Shown: piece after piece, positions 24,195 through 38,212 of the stretch
Layout: every line of letters starts with the position of its first letter
Numbering within the stretch: the stretch's first letter is position 1
From: Xiphias gladius
Lineage: Eukaryota; Chordata; Actinopteri; Istiophoriformes; Xiphiidae
Direction: 5' to 3'
Length of the DNA: 64,000 bases
Assembly: GCF_016859285.1 (NCBI RefSeq)
Contig: NC_053418.1
Span: 484,501 to 548,500, forward strand
Position numbers and translations under genes: made by a program
The notes under the pieces: model-generated
What the model saw: only the letters and a program-made list of their open reading frames with translations
Told to the model about the DNA's origin: nothing
The model's database searches: none

Positions 24195-26598
24195 TCACTC
24201 CTCCGTCTCTTCTTCTTCGCTGTAGTCGCTCAGAGGAAACTCGCGACTCTCCTTCTGCGTGTTGTAGTTTTTCCTGTGCATCACACACTCCTGGTCGATG
24301 ATCGCCTGCAACACACACAGACGCACGCACACACATGCGCACACACACCGTTGATCAATAGCCCTGTACATCTCTTTAATCTGTGTGTAATTGAGAGTTT
24401 ATTAAGTAGAAATGTTTCCTCTGAAGCTTTGAAGGCAACAGCTTCTGATCTGTGATCAGTCTAATCACTGTGTAATGACTTCTTCACTTTGGTTTAAAGT
24501 TTAACACACACACACACACACTGTGTGTGTGTGCACTGTGTGTGTGGGCTGTTTGAGAGGTTTACTTGTTTGGTTGAGGGTTCAGGCTAGAATCAGGTTT
24601 AGGTTAGGGTCAGGGGGAGGGGCTAGGGAATGCATTACGTCAATGAGCGTCCACACAAAGATAGAAGTAAAGGTCTGTGTGTGTGTCTGTGCGTGTGTTT
24701 GTGTCTGTATCTGTGCGTGTGCGTGTGCTTCGGTGTGTGTGTGTGGACTTTAATAACCAGTGTATTTTCCTTGTACAAGTCAGACCATGAAAGATATTTT
24801 GTTGTTAACACAAAGTGTTTTTGGGAATTCATTCACGGTGCAGCTACACTGAACCCTGCAGCTGTTCTGGCTCAACCAGTGATATGAACTGGTATGAGTG
24901 GAGGGTTTTCAGGTTCCCCACAACAACAACAACAACGCTGAAAGTGCCACTGGAGGAACTGGATGTTGTAGGACTCTGGTTCCCGATCGCAGATCCCATG
25001 ATGATTAAGGGGATAATATGGGATCCAGCTATTGCGCTTCCAATGTGCTGTACTACGCATTTAAATGGACAAACTCATACTCCTGTTGGACAGCCGAGTA
25101 AAGGCCCAGTTACTCATTAATTCAAAATAATTCATTTCAGTTGAATTCATGGGTGCATTTACACACAGGCTGGAACTAAATTCATGCAAATTCCCATTTT
25201 GCGACCTTTCAGATGTGAATTTGCTCTGTTGACCCAAAACAGAGTCTGGAGAGGAGGCTGTTGTAGCTAATTATCTGTGTGTCACCATCCAGTTTTATTA
25301 AAGCTCCTCCGTCAGAGTATAAAGTACTACACAACAGAGACATGGTGTACACACACTTAGGAGCACTGACAGGGGGGGGCTGTCTTAGTCATGGGTAAGT
25401 CGGGACGAAGTGCCCTACAGAGTGCCTCCATCTGTGACAATCTGAGATGAAGTGCCCTCATGGGTGCCCTTTCAGTGGAAGACAACGTGCTAGTGCCCTG
25501 TGGAGATAGCACGATAAAGTGCCCTTTAAATGAAGGCGATGTAATGCAGTGCCCCATGAATGGCCCCTGTAACGGGGGGAGCTGGCGGGTCTCTGTGGGT
25601 GCCCTTCTTCGGGTGCCCCTAAGTCTAGCATACTGAAGTGCAGCATTGGGTGTCCTTTCAGTGAAATAAAAAAACCTGATTCAGTGCCCTCTAGGGTGCC
25701 CCCCATGTGTGAGAAACCATGATGCCGTGACGAGAGCCCTCTCAATGTCCTGTAGGGTGAACTGAATGGTAGAAGGTGAAGCGTGAAGAACTAAGACGCC
25801 CTCACGATGGAGTAAAATGGCCATTACGGTAGAAACAAATGTAGGCTAACAAATCCATGTTTTTACTATGGGTGTGATTGGAGCGCTCCCTCCCTCCTCA
25901 TCAACTCTTTACTGACTGGAATCCTGAGGACAAAATGGGGGGAGTGAACGGCCCAGTGCGGTGAAAATACATGCGACCAGTTACCATTTTCTCCTCTCGG
26001 ACCGCAGGGTTACGCAACAGGAAGCAGAGCGGGGCGTACAGGATGTTGATCACCCCGATAAACACCATGAGACAAGGAAAACCCACCGCCTGGACCAGAG
26101 CGCCCCCTGTGGATGGTCCTGGAACAACAGACCGAGATTTGAATGCCGTTAATCTCTGATCTAATTCGTGAAAACCAGAGATTCATTTCTGTCTCAAAGC
26201 AGTGGGCTTGTTGGTGGTTCCTTCTTTTGATTTAAATGAAGACCACATTTCCCATCAGCCTTCCTCTCACCCCCCCCCCCCCCCCAAGAAGATAAACATG
26301 TTGGGAACTGGATAATCAAACCTACAGAGGCAGAGTGGTCATGATCACTGGTAATTTTAGTGTTGTTATCTCAAGATCTTGTTTGTTTTCTTTTACGTTT
26401 TTGAAAATTTCACTTTTTTTTTATTTAAGTAAAAGCAGCAATAATTCAATGTTAAAATATCTAATTACAAATCCCAAGTCCCACATTAAAGATTTTACTT
26501 CAGGAAAGTACATAAGTATTATCAGCAAAACATACTTAAAGTATCAAAAATAAAAGTCACATTACAGAGGTAAATGGCCCCGTCAGTGTTATATTAGA

Positions 26599-26633
<35 letters not shown>

Positions 26634-29600
26634 ACAATAGTGAATTATTATTAATGATGCATTAACATTTAAGCAGCATTTTAATGTTGTTTCTGCTTGA
26701 GGTGGAAGTAATTTTACATACTTTATATAGTGTTGGGTAATTTTATCTTAATCTGCAAAGTAACCAGTCACTACAGCTGACTAATGACTGTAGTACAAAG
26801 TACAATATTCCCCTTTGAAATGCAGTAGAGTAGAAGGATAAGGTATGTATGTGTGTGTGTGTGTGTTTGTGTCTGCGAGTGTTACCGATAGCGAAGCCCA
26901 TACACAGCGCCACATCAGCGATGGCGTAGACACTGCCGTAGACTGAGGCGTGACGGATGTCGACCAGGTAACCCATGATGGCCATCATGGAGGAGTCCAC
27001 CATACCTACAGGACAAACATCATTCAATTCAACAAGTGAGTATCATATTAACTGTGAAAATGATCAGTGTTACCGTTTCCACGGTTAATTCAATAAAATA
27101 TCAAACTGTTTGCTTGTATCACTTTACCTACTAACACCTTCGGTATTTGAGATTCAGTGAGGTAATGGGTGTGTTGATAGTCACCTATAGCGAAGCCAAG
27201 ACCTCCATTTGGTCCAATTAGACCATAGATGCTGGTGGCAAAAGGAACCTGCAACAAACACACACACAGTAACCACATAATGTGATCTAAGCGGCAGCTG
27301 AAGAACATCTGGAAAGATACTGGTTAAATTGGGGGTATTTAACAAAGTTGGGTTTCTGAGAGAACATTAGACTTTAAAGGTTCAGACTCCTTGTGAAGAA
27401 GAAGATAATTAAAAGTGACATGAATGTAAAAGAAATCTGTGTAAAGATGACGTGTGTTGGTGTTGTATGAATTAATGTAACTACAGCACCTCAGTAATTT
27501 ATTGGAGGGATGGATGATTGGATGAATCCATGATGGATGGATGAACAGATGACTGGACTGATAGATGGACACTTGTTTGGTTGAATGGATTATTGGATTA
27601 TGGATAGATTGAAAATTGATTTGATGGATGACTGAGGGATGGATGGATGATCGATCACATTGATGGATGGGCAGATAGATAGCTGAGTGGAGGGACGGAT
27701 GGATGATTGGTCGGATGAGTGGAGCAATGAATGGATGGATAGATTTACAGATGGAAATTGATTGGATGGATGAGTGGATGAACAGACTGATGGATGGATG
27801 ATTGGAACGATGGATGATGTTTTGATGGAAGGATGTTATACTTACACACAGCAGACTGATTCCAACGATAAACATCCCCAACATGGAGCAGAGCCACCTG
27901 GAGATACAAAAATACCCATCAGCCACCTGTCTGTCTGTCACCTGCAGGTTTACCAGAAACCTCCGGGATCAGGTCTGAACAGGACTCAGAGTTTCCAGCA
28001 AAGTTAATCTGTTAATCTGCCGATTAAACTTCTTCCTCTGTGACGCTCGTATGAACTGAGCGACCGACACACACATAAACCTGTACTTCTATCTTTGTGA
28101 GGACGCTCATTGACGGAATGCATTCCCCAGCCCCTCACCCTGACCCTAGCCTAAACCTGATTCTAACCTGAACCCTAAAACCAGGTCTGAACCCTCAAAC
28201 AGCCCGATGAAGGTGTGAGGACCGGACTAAATGTCCTCACTTTCCCAAAATGTCTTCACTCTGTAAGGTCTAAAACTCAAACTGGTCCTCACAAAGTTAG
28301 GAAGTACACACACACACACACACACTGACCGTCCCATCTTATTGGCCAGGACACCGAACAGGTTTGTTCCTATCAGGTAGGAGACACTGGCAGGAAGGAA
28401 GGCCATACCTGCAACAAAACACACACCTGTTAGAGGGAACGGAGACACTGTGAAACCACAACAACCTGGACAGAGACATTTCTGAAGACAGTAAAGTTTG
28501 AGGCTGATATGTATCTGACTCGTTATGTGGTTTACTGCACTGGAGTGTTTGTTGTTCGCTGCCTGTGCCAAAGGTTTAAGCTGCAACAGTAAAGTGAGTT
28601 TTCTTTCAAGAATCAAGCCATGAATAGTTTTTATTTCTCAGTGAACTTCTTGCAAGTCAGAAATCAGGTCCGTATTTGCTGTGACCCCCGTTTGCCTTTA
28701 AACCAGCACCAGTTCTCCTCGGTGCACCTGCACAGATTTCCAGGTTCTTGTCAGGTACGTTGTTCCAGCATCTTGGAGAACCTGCCTTGGTTCTTCTGTG
28801 GATTCAGTCTGTCTCAGTGTCTTCTGTCTCTTCAGCTGATCCCAGACTGACTCCATGATGCTGAGATCAGGGCTCTGTGGGGGCCAGACCATCTGCTGCA
28901 GGACTCCTTTTTCTCCTGGTCTCTGAGGACAGTTCTTTATGACTCTGGCTGTGTGTTTGGACTCGTCGTCCTGCTGCAGGATGAGTCAGGGACCGATCAG
29001 ACGCCTCCTGATGGGACTGATGATGGAGAAGAATCTGAACATCTAAAGTGCCTCAAACTTTTGCACTGTGCTGTAACTGGAATCAGAGTCCTGTCATCAT
29101 AAGACAAAAATCTACACCAACATAGCGCTGGTTAACAACATGTGTGTTTAGAGTTAAAAAGACAAGTATCTTCTTGCTGCTTCTTTCCGTGTTTTGGTGA
29201 TTTTTCTTTTTTTTTTAAGGTGCATAATTCTACTGTCATTGAAGTCAATTCAGTTTTATTTATATAGCGTCAAATCAAAGCCGACGTTATCTCAGGGCAC
29301 TTTTCATATAGAGAAGGTCTAGACCAGACTCTTTATAGCTATAGCTATAGCTAGTTTACAGAGACCCAAGATTCCCCCATGAGCAAGCAACAGAACCCGG
29401 CTGACGGTGGTGCGGGGCGGCCGTCTGACTCGTTTTCTGTTTTCAGCAGAAACAAGACATGTTGAACTTGTTCTCAACCAGCTGTTTATTTCCTCATCCA
29501 GCAGTTACAGAACAACATGATCCTTCATCTGGATCTGGTATCTGTGTGACCTGATGAATCTAAATCCAGTACTCCCTCCCGTTTAGCTCTGGTTTTGGTC

Positions 29601-32600
29601 TCCACCAGCTCCTGAGGGAAACATCTAGCATCTTTTTCGCTCAGTTTCAGCCTCAGTTCAGACTGAACGTGATCTCTATTAAATCTGTGTCCAGAGTGTG
29701 CGAACGTTAAAGCGCCTCAGTGTGTAAACGTTAAAGTGCGGCTGTGTTTCGGTTGTTTGGGGAAAACTGAGTCTTCACTAAATGAAGCTGTAGCTGCTCA
29801 GTGATGGACGGAGCTGTGTGACGGTGAAGTGAAGGAGATGAGCTTTAGTCCCCTCTAATTTTCTCAGTGATCCATTAGTTTAAATGTCAGTAGAGCTGAA
29901 TACACAGCAGAGCTTTTTGCATGAACCTATGTTGATTTCGTCAGAAGACGTTTTCATTATAATATAAGGATTTTCTCAGCAGCAGCAGTTTGGGAACGAC
30001 TGCTGGTTAACACGAGATTAAATCACGGTTGTCATCAGAAATACAAACACAAATCTGTAAATGAGACCAACTAGATGTTGAGCTCAGCTGCATTAAAACC
30101 CAGTGAAGATGGTCACAGAGCAGGAGGTTTAACAGACCGAGTAGCAAGAAGTCAAGACGTCTCCTGTGATCACACATTTTAAATATCGATCACACAGCAG
30201 AACGTTCGTCATAAAATCCAGATGTTACCAGCTGTCTCTGGGATGCAGTTTGGTTGTTTAACTGAAAAGAGACGTAGCTGTTTTCATGTTGTCCAGGTGT
30301 CTGACTCTGGACAGAGCTCTCTGCTAAAACCACCCGGACACTCTGTCAGTGTGAACGCAAACTGTTTTCATCTGGAAACGGTGTTTTAAACGGTTTAGAC
30401 GGCTTCATGTAGACGGAGTCTACGAGAGCGATGAGAGCGAACCAGAACAGTTAAGTTGTCGGCAATGAAACCAAAACCCTGTCAGACAATTAACTCGGTA
30501 ATAATTATTTACAGAATTGAGCCCTTTTTGGACTTGATGGGAGCAGACAAGTCCAAGCATCTCTAAGGAGGGACAGTGGAACTGGGTCAAAGAAGCAGGG
30601 AGGGAGTAAGAGAGGCAGGGTAAGAGGGAAGACAGACAGTGGATCCTACCAAGCTGCCATTTAGGGGAGCACATGGTCTGCATCATCCAGATAGGCAGCG
30701 TCGGCTCCAGGATGGCAACGCCCATGTTGGCGAAACAAAGAGAACCTGCAGACAAAAAGACAAAAAGACAAAAAGACAGTCTCTCTGCACTGACACCCCT
30801 GTGGTGGTTTGCCCCTTTGCCTGTTCCACTTCAGCTCCACCCAGGCTACATCCTTAAAATTTGTGTTTTATGACTCAGGTCCTGCAGCCGAGTTGATCGA
30901 TGTGTCTTCGGGGTAACAAACATGGTCATACAGGTGAGTGGGAGCAGAGGTTTCTTACCTGCACTGATGAGGATGTATGGATCTTTTAACAGGGTCAGTA
31001 ATGGAGTCCCCTCCACACTCTGAAACACATGAACTCAATCTGGTCACTGTGGTCCACAACAAACTGAGCTGAAACTGTCAGCGCTGACACTGCTCAGAGC
31101 TCAAATGTCACAGAAATTTAAATCTGGTACCACAACACACCTGAGTGTACGTGACAGTCTCAGAGTAAACCAACACACATGAAACGCCTCTAGTCCAATC
31201 GAGTTACACAACCAGAAACAACTGTTATGTAACAGACGTGTTAAAGTCTCAGATCAGACCGGATCAGATCAAATCACGTTAGATCATTACACATCAAACT
31301 GTCGAACGGTTCAAACCAGATCAGACCAGATCAGACCAGGATCAGTGTTATTCTGGTATCAGTGTTTTAAAGTGGACTCACCCCAGGGGAGATCTTTGAA
31401 GGCTGCAGGATGCACAGCTGTAACGCTGCAACACACAAACGTACACAAATGGAACAAAGCCTGCAGTCCAGATCAGACACTGCACACCTGACATCACGTA
31501 TTCGACGCAGGCTTTTAATTTGGCGGTCTACTAAAGCCGTCAGAACTACAGTGTAAAAACACTGAGAATAAATTTGAGTTTTTCTATGTGAATTGAGCCA
31601 GATTTTAGCAGAAACAAGAGCCCCAGACCGCCCAGACCGCCCCCTCAATCAGTCCATGTGGTCGCTTCAGTTTTTACCTCCATCGAACACTGCCAGGAAG
31701 GCCAGGATCAGGAAGGGGGCGCTCTTCCCCACAAACTCATACATCACACTGCCGAACGGAGCTCCGACTGAAACACGGCGAAACACACACACACACACAC
31801 AAATTACATACCACCTTAAAAATGTACACAAACAAATGAATAAAGAACAAGTAACAGAACACGCGATACACAACAATACAGAGACTAACACGCATCTACA
31901 GTTGGACATAAAACTGTTGTGTGTGTGTTGTTGTGCTCATGAGGACCAATTTGAGTTTTAGTTCTTGGGTGTGGGAACATGTTGTCTGGTCGTGCCTTCT
32001 TCTGAGGGCTGTTTGAGGGTCCAGACTTGTTTCTAGAGTTAATGTAAGAACCAGGTTTAGGTTGAGGTCCGGTCTGGCGCATTGCTCTTTCACCAGTCGT
32101 TGTAATCTCACGTAGCACCCGCAAACCTTTGCAATAATGTCCACAAATTGCAGCTGGTTTGCAGGCTGTGAATCTTGAATTTGAAACATCGCGGTCTACT
32201 CTAGGTCTCTACGCAAACGCACCAACTTTGTGCAGCTTCTCGTTGATGATTGGCTGGTTGATCCGTTCAAAAACGCATTTACAAAGACGAGAAGGACAAA
32301 GAGGCAAGAAGATGAAGACCTGCTACTGCAGGTGTGTTGTTGTCTGTACTCAGTCTTCACACAACCTGGACAAAGTCTGCATTTTGAATTCAGGCGGCGT
32401 AAGGCACATAAGGAGAAACTTCACTGACGTCCTTCCCTCTGATCTCAAACACGCTCACACTACAAGAGTGGAAAATAAGGATGCATCACACACTACAGGA
32501 TGTTATTGAGATTATCGTGCCAGAGGGAGCAACCACGGAGCAACGCACCACCTCATGTGATCTCATGGGGAAGTGAATGTAAACGAAATGGAGACTGTGG

Positions 32601-33361
32601 TGCAACAACTCGATGTAACGTTAGTAACGTCACTCTGCAGTGAGAAAAAACAAAAGAAGAAGAAGGAGTCTGGATGAGACAAAATCGTTGGGGAGACGCC
32701 GTCAACACGGGTTGTCTGTTGTTCATCGAGAACTGTCCACAGTAATATGCTAGCCTCAAGGGCTGGAGCAGTTATTGTTGCTTGGCAACACTGTCAGCTG
32801 CTCTGGGATTGACGTAATCATCCAGATGTTAACTCCTAGATATCAAACATGTTGGATATTAATCGGGGCGGCGAGCAGTTCAGGAGGCTTAAGACTGGAT
32901 CTGTAAACCCCTCACATTACCAGATAATCTGGGCTGATCATCGGTACCGACCTATGTCCCAGACCAGAATTCTGCTCTGACTGTAATGAGGGGACTCCTG
33001 CAGTCTGAGCCCGGCTTTAGTCTCCTGATTCCATCTGTGCAAAGCATTTTAGGATCCTCGCATCACTGCAGCAGCTGTCGACACAGAACCGGTTCAGACC
33101 TGTGGCTCCAAACTGTTTCCACCACCGGCCCGAGATCCGCTTTTTATGCCAAAAAAACTGAGATCTCCAGCTGGTTTGTGTCTCTGTAGCTTTGGTTCGT
33201 TGTCTCCGAGTTTCGTTTCGGAGGAGACCAGGATCAAGACTGTGATCAGAAGGGCTAAAGAACAGGAACCTTTTTGTTTCGGGTTCGTCTGTGAACAGGT
33301 TAAAGTAAGGTTAGGTTTGGGTTGAGGCAGGGTCTCCAGAATCTAGTCAAGGCTATGTAGG

Positions 33362-33396
<35 letters not shown>

Positions 33397-34010
33397 TCAC
33401 TCAGGACTCCCATAGCCAGTCCTCCCAGTGCGACGCCCATGGCGATGCCTCTCTCCTCGTCATCTGTGTACACACTGGCCAACATACCCAGACCTACACA
33501 CACACACAAATGAGTGTAAAAGCCTGGGAGTTGGTGCAGGTTGAATCTTTTTAACGTTCTCTAACATTTTATCTGATGTTGTTTGTAACAGCACTGTTTT
33601 GTTTCTATCTGTAATCTTGGAGGTGACGCACTAAAGGGGGACTTCACAAACTCTACAAATCTGGGATGTTCCTGTGGTTTAGGGGTCCAGACGCTGAATC
33701 ACAACATCCCAGATTTGAGTCCAGTTGGGGACGTCTGTTGCTCGTGTCGTCAAAGCTAAGAGAGCTATGCTAAGCTAATTTGAGAGAATGGAAATCGACC
33801 CCCCCCATAAAACAAAATAATAATTTGGTTTAAATTATTGTTTTGTTTTATTGGTTCCTTTATTAATTTTACCCATTTTTTTTCCTTGTGTGCATTGGTC
33901 TTATATTGCTTTACTTTTTACATTTGAACTGTCTTATTATCAGATGGTCCGTCATCAGTAAAGCACGTTGAATTGCTCTAAACTGTACGAAAAGGGCTAT
34001 ACAGAATACG

Positions 34011-34053
<43 letters not shown>

Positions 34054-37000
34054 CTCCTCCACAGCAGCTAAAGACTGAACTTCCTGACCCTTCACTGCTT
34101 CACTTGTAAGTTTTTTCTGCAGAGAAACTTTGCCTTCATTTACACACTTTTGACTGGTCTGTTTTTTTGTGTTGTTGGTCAGAAAATGAATAGATGTGAA
34201 CTTTGTCCTCAAATTAAAACACCAGCGAAGACTCGTTTCCTGATGGTTTCCTCTCTTCGGGCTTCATGTGCGTCAGCGTTTATTCGCTCGGTCTGTTTTA
34301 TCCCCAGCTGCTGTTACACCCAACACGAGAGGAAACACTTGGGATTTTTCAGCATTTCCACTCGGGTGGACGCAAACGCACAAGGTGAGAACCAGACGTC
34401 GGTGTGTTTGTGTCCTGAATGTTCGTTGTTTGAGTGTCAAGGTGTCGACCTGCCACAGAGGAGAAGGACGAGCCGATTCCCTGCAGAGAGCGAGCGAAGA
34501 ACAGCAGAGCGTAGGTTCCTGAGAACGCAAACACTGACACACACACACACACACAAACGATTAGACGCTTCTTCATAGAAAACACACTCCTATGATTGTG
34601 TGTGTCTTTGTGTGTCTTTGTCTGACTTACTGATGGTGGACACAAACATGATGATGAATCCAGCAAACATGGGGATGTGGTACCCGATCCTGCACAAGAG
34701 AGAGAGACTGTCAGTCAAATAATTTACCGCTTTACATTCATGACGATAATCTTTTACATATTTTCAAACAAAACAAAAAAAAGTGTTATGTCAAAAGACA
34801 AAGACGACAGTTTGGTGGACGAGTGAGTAAACACAACAAGAAACCGGTCAAATGATGTTATTACCTGCGGAAACGTTCATAGATTAAACGATGAACTGAT
34901 GCATCAAAAGGTAGCGGCTGACAGATTCATCCGCGATGAGAGTGACCGACCAATCAGCCGCCAACTCACCTGTTGGTGAGCGGCCCGACGAAGGGGTTGA
35001 CCGTCAGCTGGACCAGAGCCTTAGAGGCAAACAGCAAACCCACACGGACGTTCTCCTCCTCCAGGAACACGCTGTCCTGGAGACAGGAGGACTCCTGGGG
35101 GGGGGAGAGGAGGAGGAGGGAGAGGAGGAGGGGAGGGAGAGGAGAGGAGGAGGAGGGGAGGAAGAGGAGAGGAAAGAGGAGAGGAAAGAGGGGAGGAGGA
35201 GAGAGGAGGAGAGGGAAGAGGAGGGGAGAGGAGAGGAGGGGAGGAAAGAGGGGAGGGAGGAGGGGAGGGAGGAGAGGGGAGGGAGGGGAGGGAGGGAGGG
35301 GAGGAGGGGAGGAAAGAGGGGAGGAGAGAGGAGGAGGGGAGAAGAGGAGGGGAGAGGGAAAGAGGGGAGGAGGGAGGAGGGAGGGGAGAGGAGAGGAGGA
35401 GGAAAGAGGAGGGGAGAGGAGAGGGGAGAGGGAGGAGGAGGAGAGGAGGGGAGGGAGGGGAGAGAGGGGAGGAGGGAGAGGGGAGGAGGAGGGAGGGGAG
35501 GAGGGGAAGAGGAGAGGGGAGGAAAGAGGAGAGGGGAGGAGAGAGGAAAGAGGGGAGGAGGAGAGGGGAGGAGGGGAGGGGAGGAGAGGGGAGGAGGAGA
35601 GGGGAGGAGGAGGAAAGGGGAGGAGGGGAGGAGGAGGAGGGGAGAGAGAGAGGGAGGAGAGGAAAGAGGGGAGGAGGTGAGGGGAGAGGGAGGGGAGAGA
35701 GGGGAGGAAAGAGGGGAGGAGGAAAGGGGAGGAGGGGAAGAGGAGAGGAGAGGAGAGGAGGAGGAGGGGAGGAGAGGGGAGGAGAGGGGAGAGGAGGAGG
35801 AGAGGAAAGAGGGGAGGGAGGAGAGGAGGAGGAGGAGAGGAAAGAGAGGAGGAGGAGAGGGGAGGAGGGGAGGAGGAGAGGGGAGGAGGAGAGGAGGAGG
35901 GAGAGGGAGAGGAGGAGGAGAGGAAAGAGGGGAGGAGGAGAGAGGAGGAGGAGAGAGGAGGAGGAAAGAGGGGAGGAGGGGAAGGAGAGAGGAGGAGGAG
36001 GGGAGAGGAGAGGAAAGAGGAGAGGAGGAGGAGGGGAGGAGGAGGAGGAGAGGAAAGAGGGGAGGAGGAGAGAGGAGGAGAGGGGAGGAGGAGAGGGGAG
36101 GAGGAAAGGGGAGGAGGGGAAGGAGAGAGGAGGAGGAGGGGAGAGGAGAGGAAAGAGGAGAGGAGGAGGAGGAGGGGACCGAGGACACAAAACAAGGAGA
36201 CACGATAACAAATGACCATGGTGAAGCGATTCATGCAGGAGTGTCAGGTACAGATCCTCCTCCACCTACCGTAGCATCCGTGCTCTCGTTGATCTGCAGG
36301 TCTGGGGCCAGACTGGTCTGGTCTGCTGGCCCGGTGTCAGGGGTCGGCTCAGTCCGGATCTCCTGCAGACTGAAGGTGGTGTTGTCAAAGAGAGACACCA
36401 GAGGAGAGAAGGTGGGGGGAGATGACAAGGTGCTCTGCTCCGACTGTCTACCCGGGACCGGTGCACTGTGGCTAGGCCGAGACAGCTGTGAGGCCTGGGG
36501 GGTCTGACTGGAGGTCTGGAGGTTTGACCCGGGGGACGGGGCCTGTGAGGGAACCACGCCCGGGCGTGAGGCACCACGGCTGGGCAGAGGGAGCAGGGAG
36601 GGCTGGGCGGTCTGGGGCTCTGGACTAGGATGCTCCATGGCGTAGAGGAATGTTGGGATGATCGGCACTGTGGGAGGAGGTGGAGATGGACTGATTAATT
36701 GATCGACTGGTTCGTTCATTAAAATAAAGTTCATTCACACCATGGACATGTCTTCAACATCATTTCTAATAAATGACAAACTGCAACATTGAAAGGCTCT
36801 TCTGCATAGAATGCATTTTTTATGTCATTTCAAAACGCCACACTGAATGAAACAAGTCAAGTCAGGTCAAATTTATTTAAACATCTTCTTGGTAGCAGCA
36901 AGGAGACATTTTAAACCTGCTGCAGGGGAGCAAGGGAAGACTGAACCGCCTCCCGTGTGAAGCCCTCTGCAGCGGTCCGGACACGAGGTTACAGAAGCTC

Positions 37001-38141
37001 CTCCACATCTCCGAAGGGAAGAAAAGGTTCGATCTCTGCTGTCGACCAAATGTGAATGACAGCGTTTCTTTGTTTGTCAACTTCTAATAGAGTCGAGATG
37101 ACTCCGGCACGACGACGGAGATCTGGAGACAGAGACCCAAGAAAACTGGCTGTAGCTACATTTTCTGCAGGGCTAGCTTAGGGTTAAACAATACAGGGCC
37201 GTGGATGGAGCCGTGGGGGCCGCCCCAGGAAACACACCCATACTTTCTGTCACATCCAAAGCTGATTAGTGAATCAAGATTGATCGATTGGTTTGTCAAG
37301 AGATGAAACACGTCGATTTAAACCTGTAAACACCTGTAACCGGTGTGTAGCGGCACGCAAAGCCCAGCGGGGGATGAAAGAGCAGAGAGGGTTTTCTCTG
37401 AGAAGAGACCGAAGGAGACAACCGTGAACTGAGACAGCAGGCTTTAAAGTTCACGGTCAAGAGGTTGTGTGTGTGTGTGAGACCTCTGCAGCCTTTACAT
37501 TAGCTCTGAGTCTAACAGCTGACGACAGCCTCGACCTCGAGGTTTTTAGCTGCGTCACAGATCTGTTTCCAGCAGCTGAGACTCCATCATGGAGGAACCT
37601 TAGAGGACGGACCGTTACTGAATCGTGTTGGAATACGACACGTGGCCAGAAGTATGTGGACAGCTGAACATATGCGACAAGGTAACACGTGACTGTGGCT
37701 CCATGTTCATTACTGTGCTGCTCCAACAGCCTCCACCCTCCGGGTTTGAGTCTGTCCTGCAGATGTGGAAGCTGCTACTATCTGAGATACATCACCTCTT
37801 TTCAATAGGGTCCACAAACACAAAAAGGTACAAAAGAACAAACATTTAAACAAACGTAAATACATAAATAATAGCAATGGCAGTAGAATAAAATAATCCA
37901 AGTGACACAAAAACACAGTCAAGAAGGTAAAGAAGCAAAAAGTCGTGAAAACAAGTGAGTTCAGCAAATGATTCCAGTTCTCTTAAATTTAAAAGCACGT
38001 CTCACAGTTTCTTCAGAGTTGAACAGCACAGTAAGCAGATGGAGCTGAGTGTGTCTGGGTGGAGTGAGATGGAACCATGTGCATGGTTCCATCTATTCAC
38101 ATTTTAATTTGAGTCGGTGGGGCTGGAGGAATGGCCTTGAA

Positions 38142-38212
<71 letters not shown>

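Noticed and set aside
34936..36507. Open frames of up to 523 aa on plus and 422 aa on minus, Arg/Gly/Glu- or Ser/Pro/Leu-rich
   Set aside because: They span the pure polypurine tract, where TAA/TGA/TAG are nearly impossible on one strand in repeats without T. They overlap real slc18a1 exons in wrong frames.
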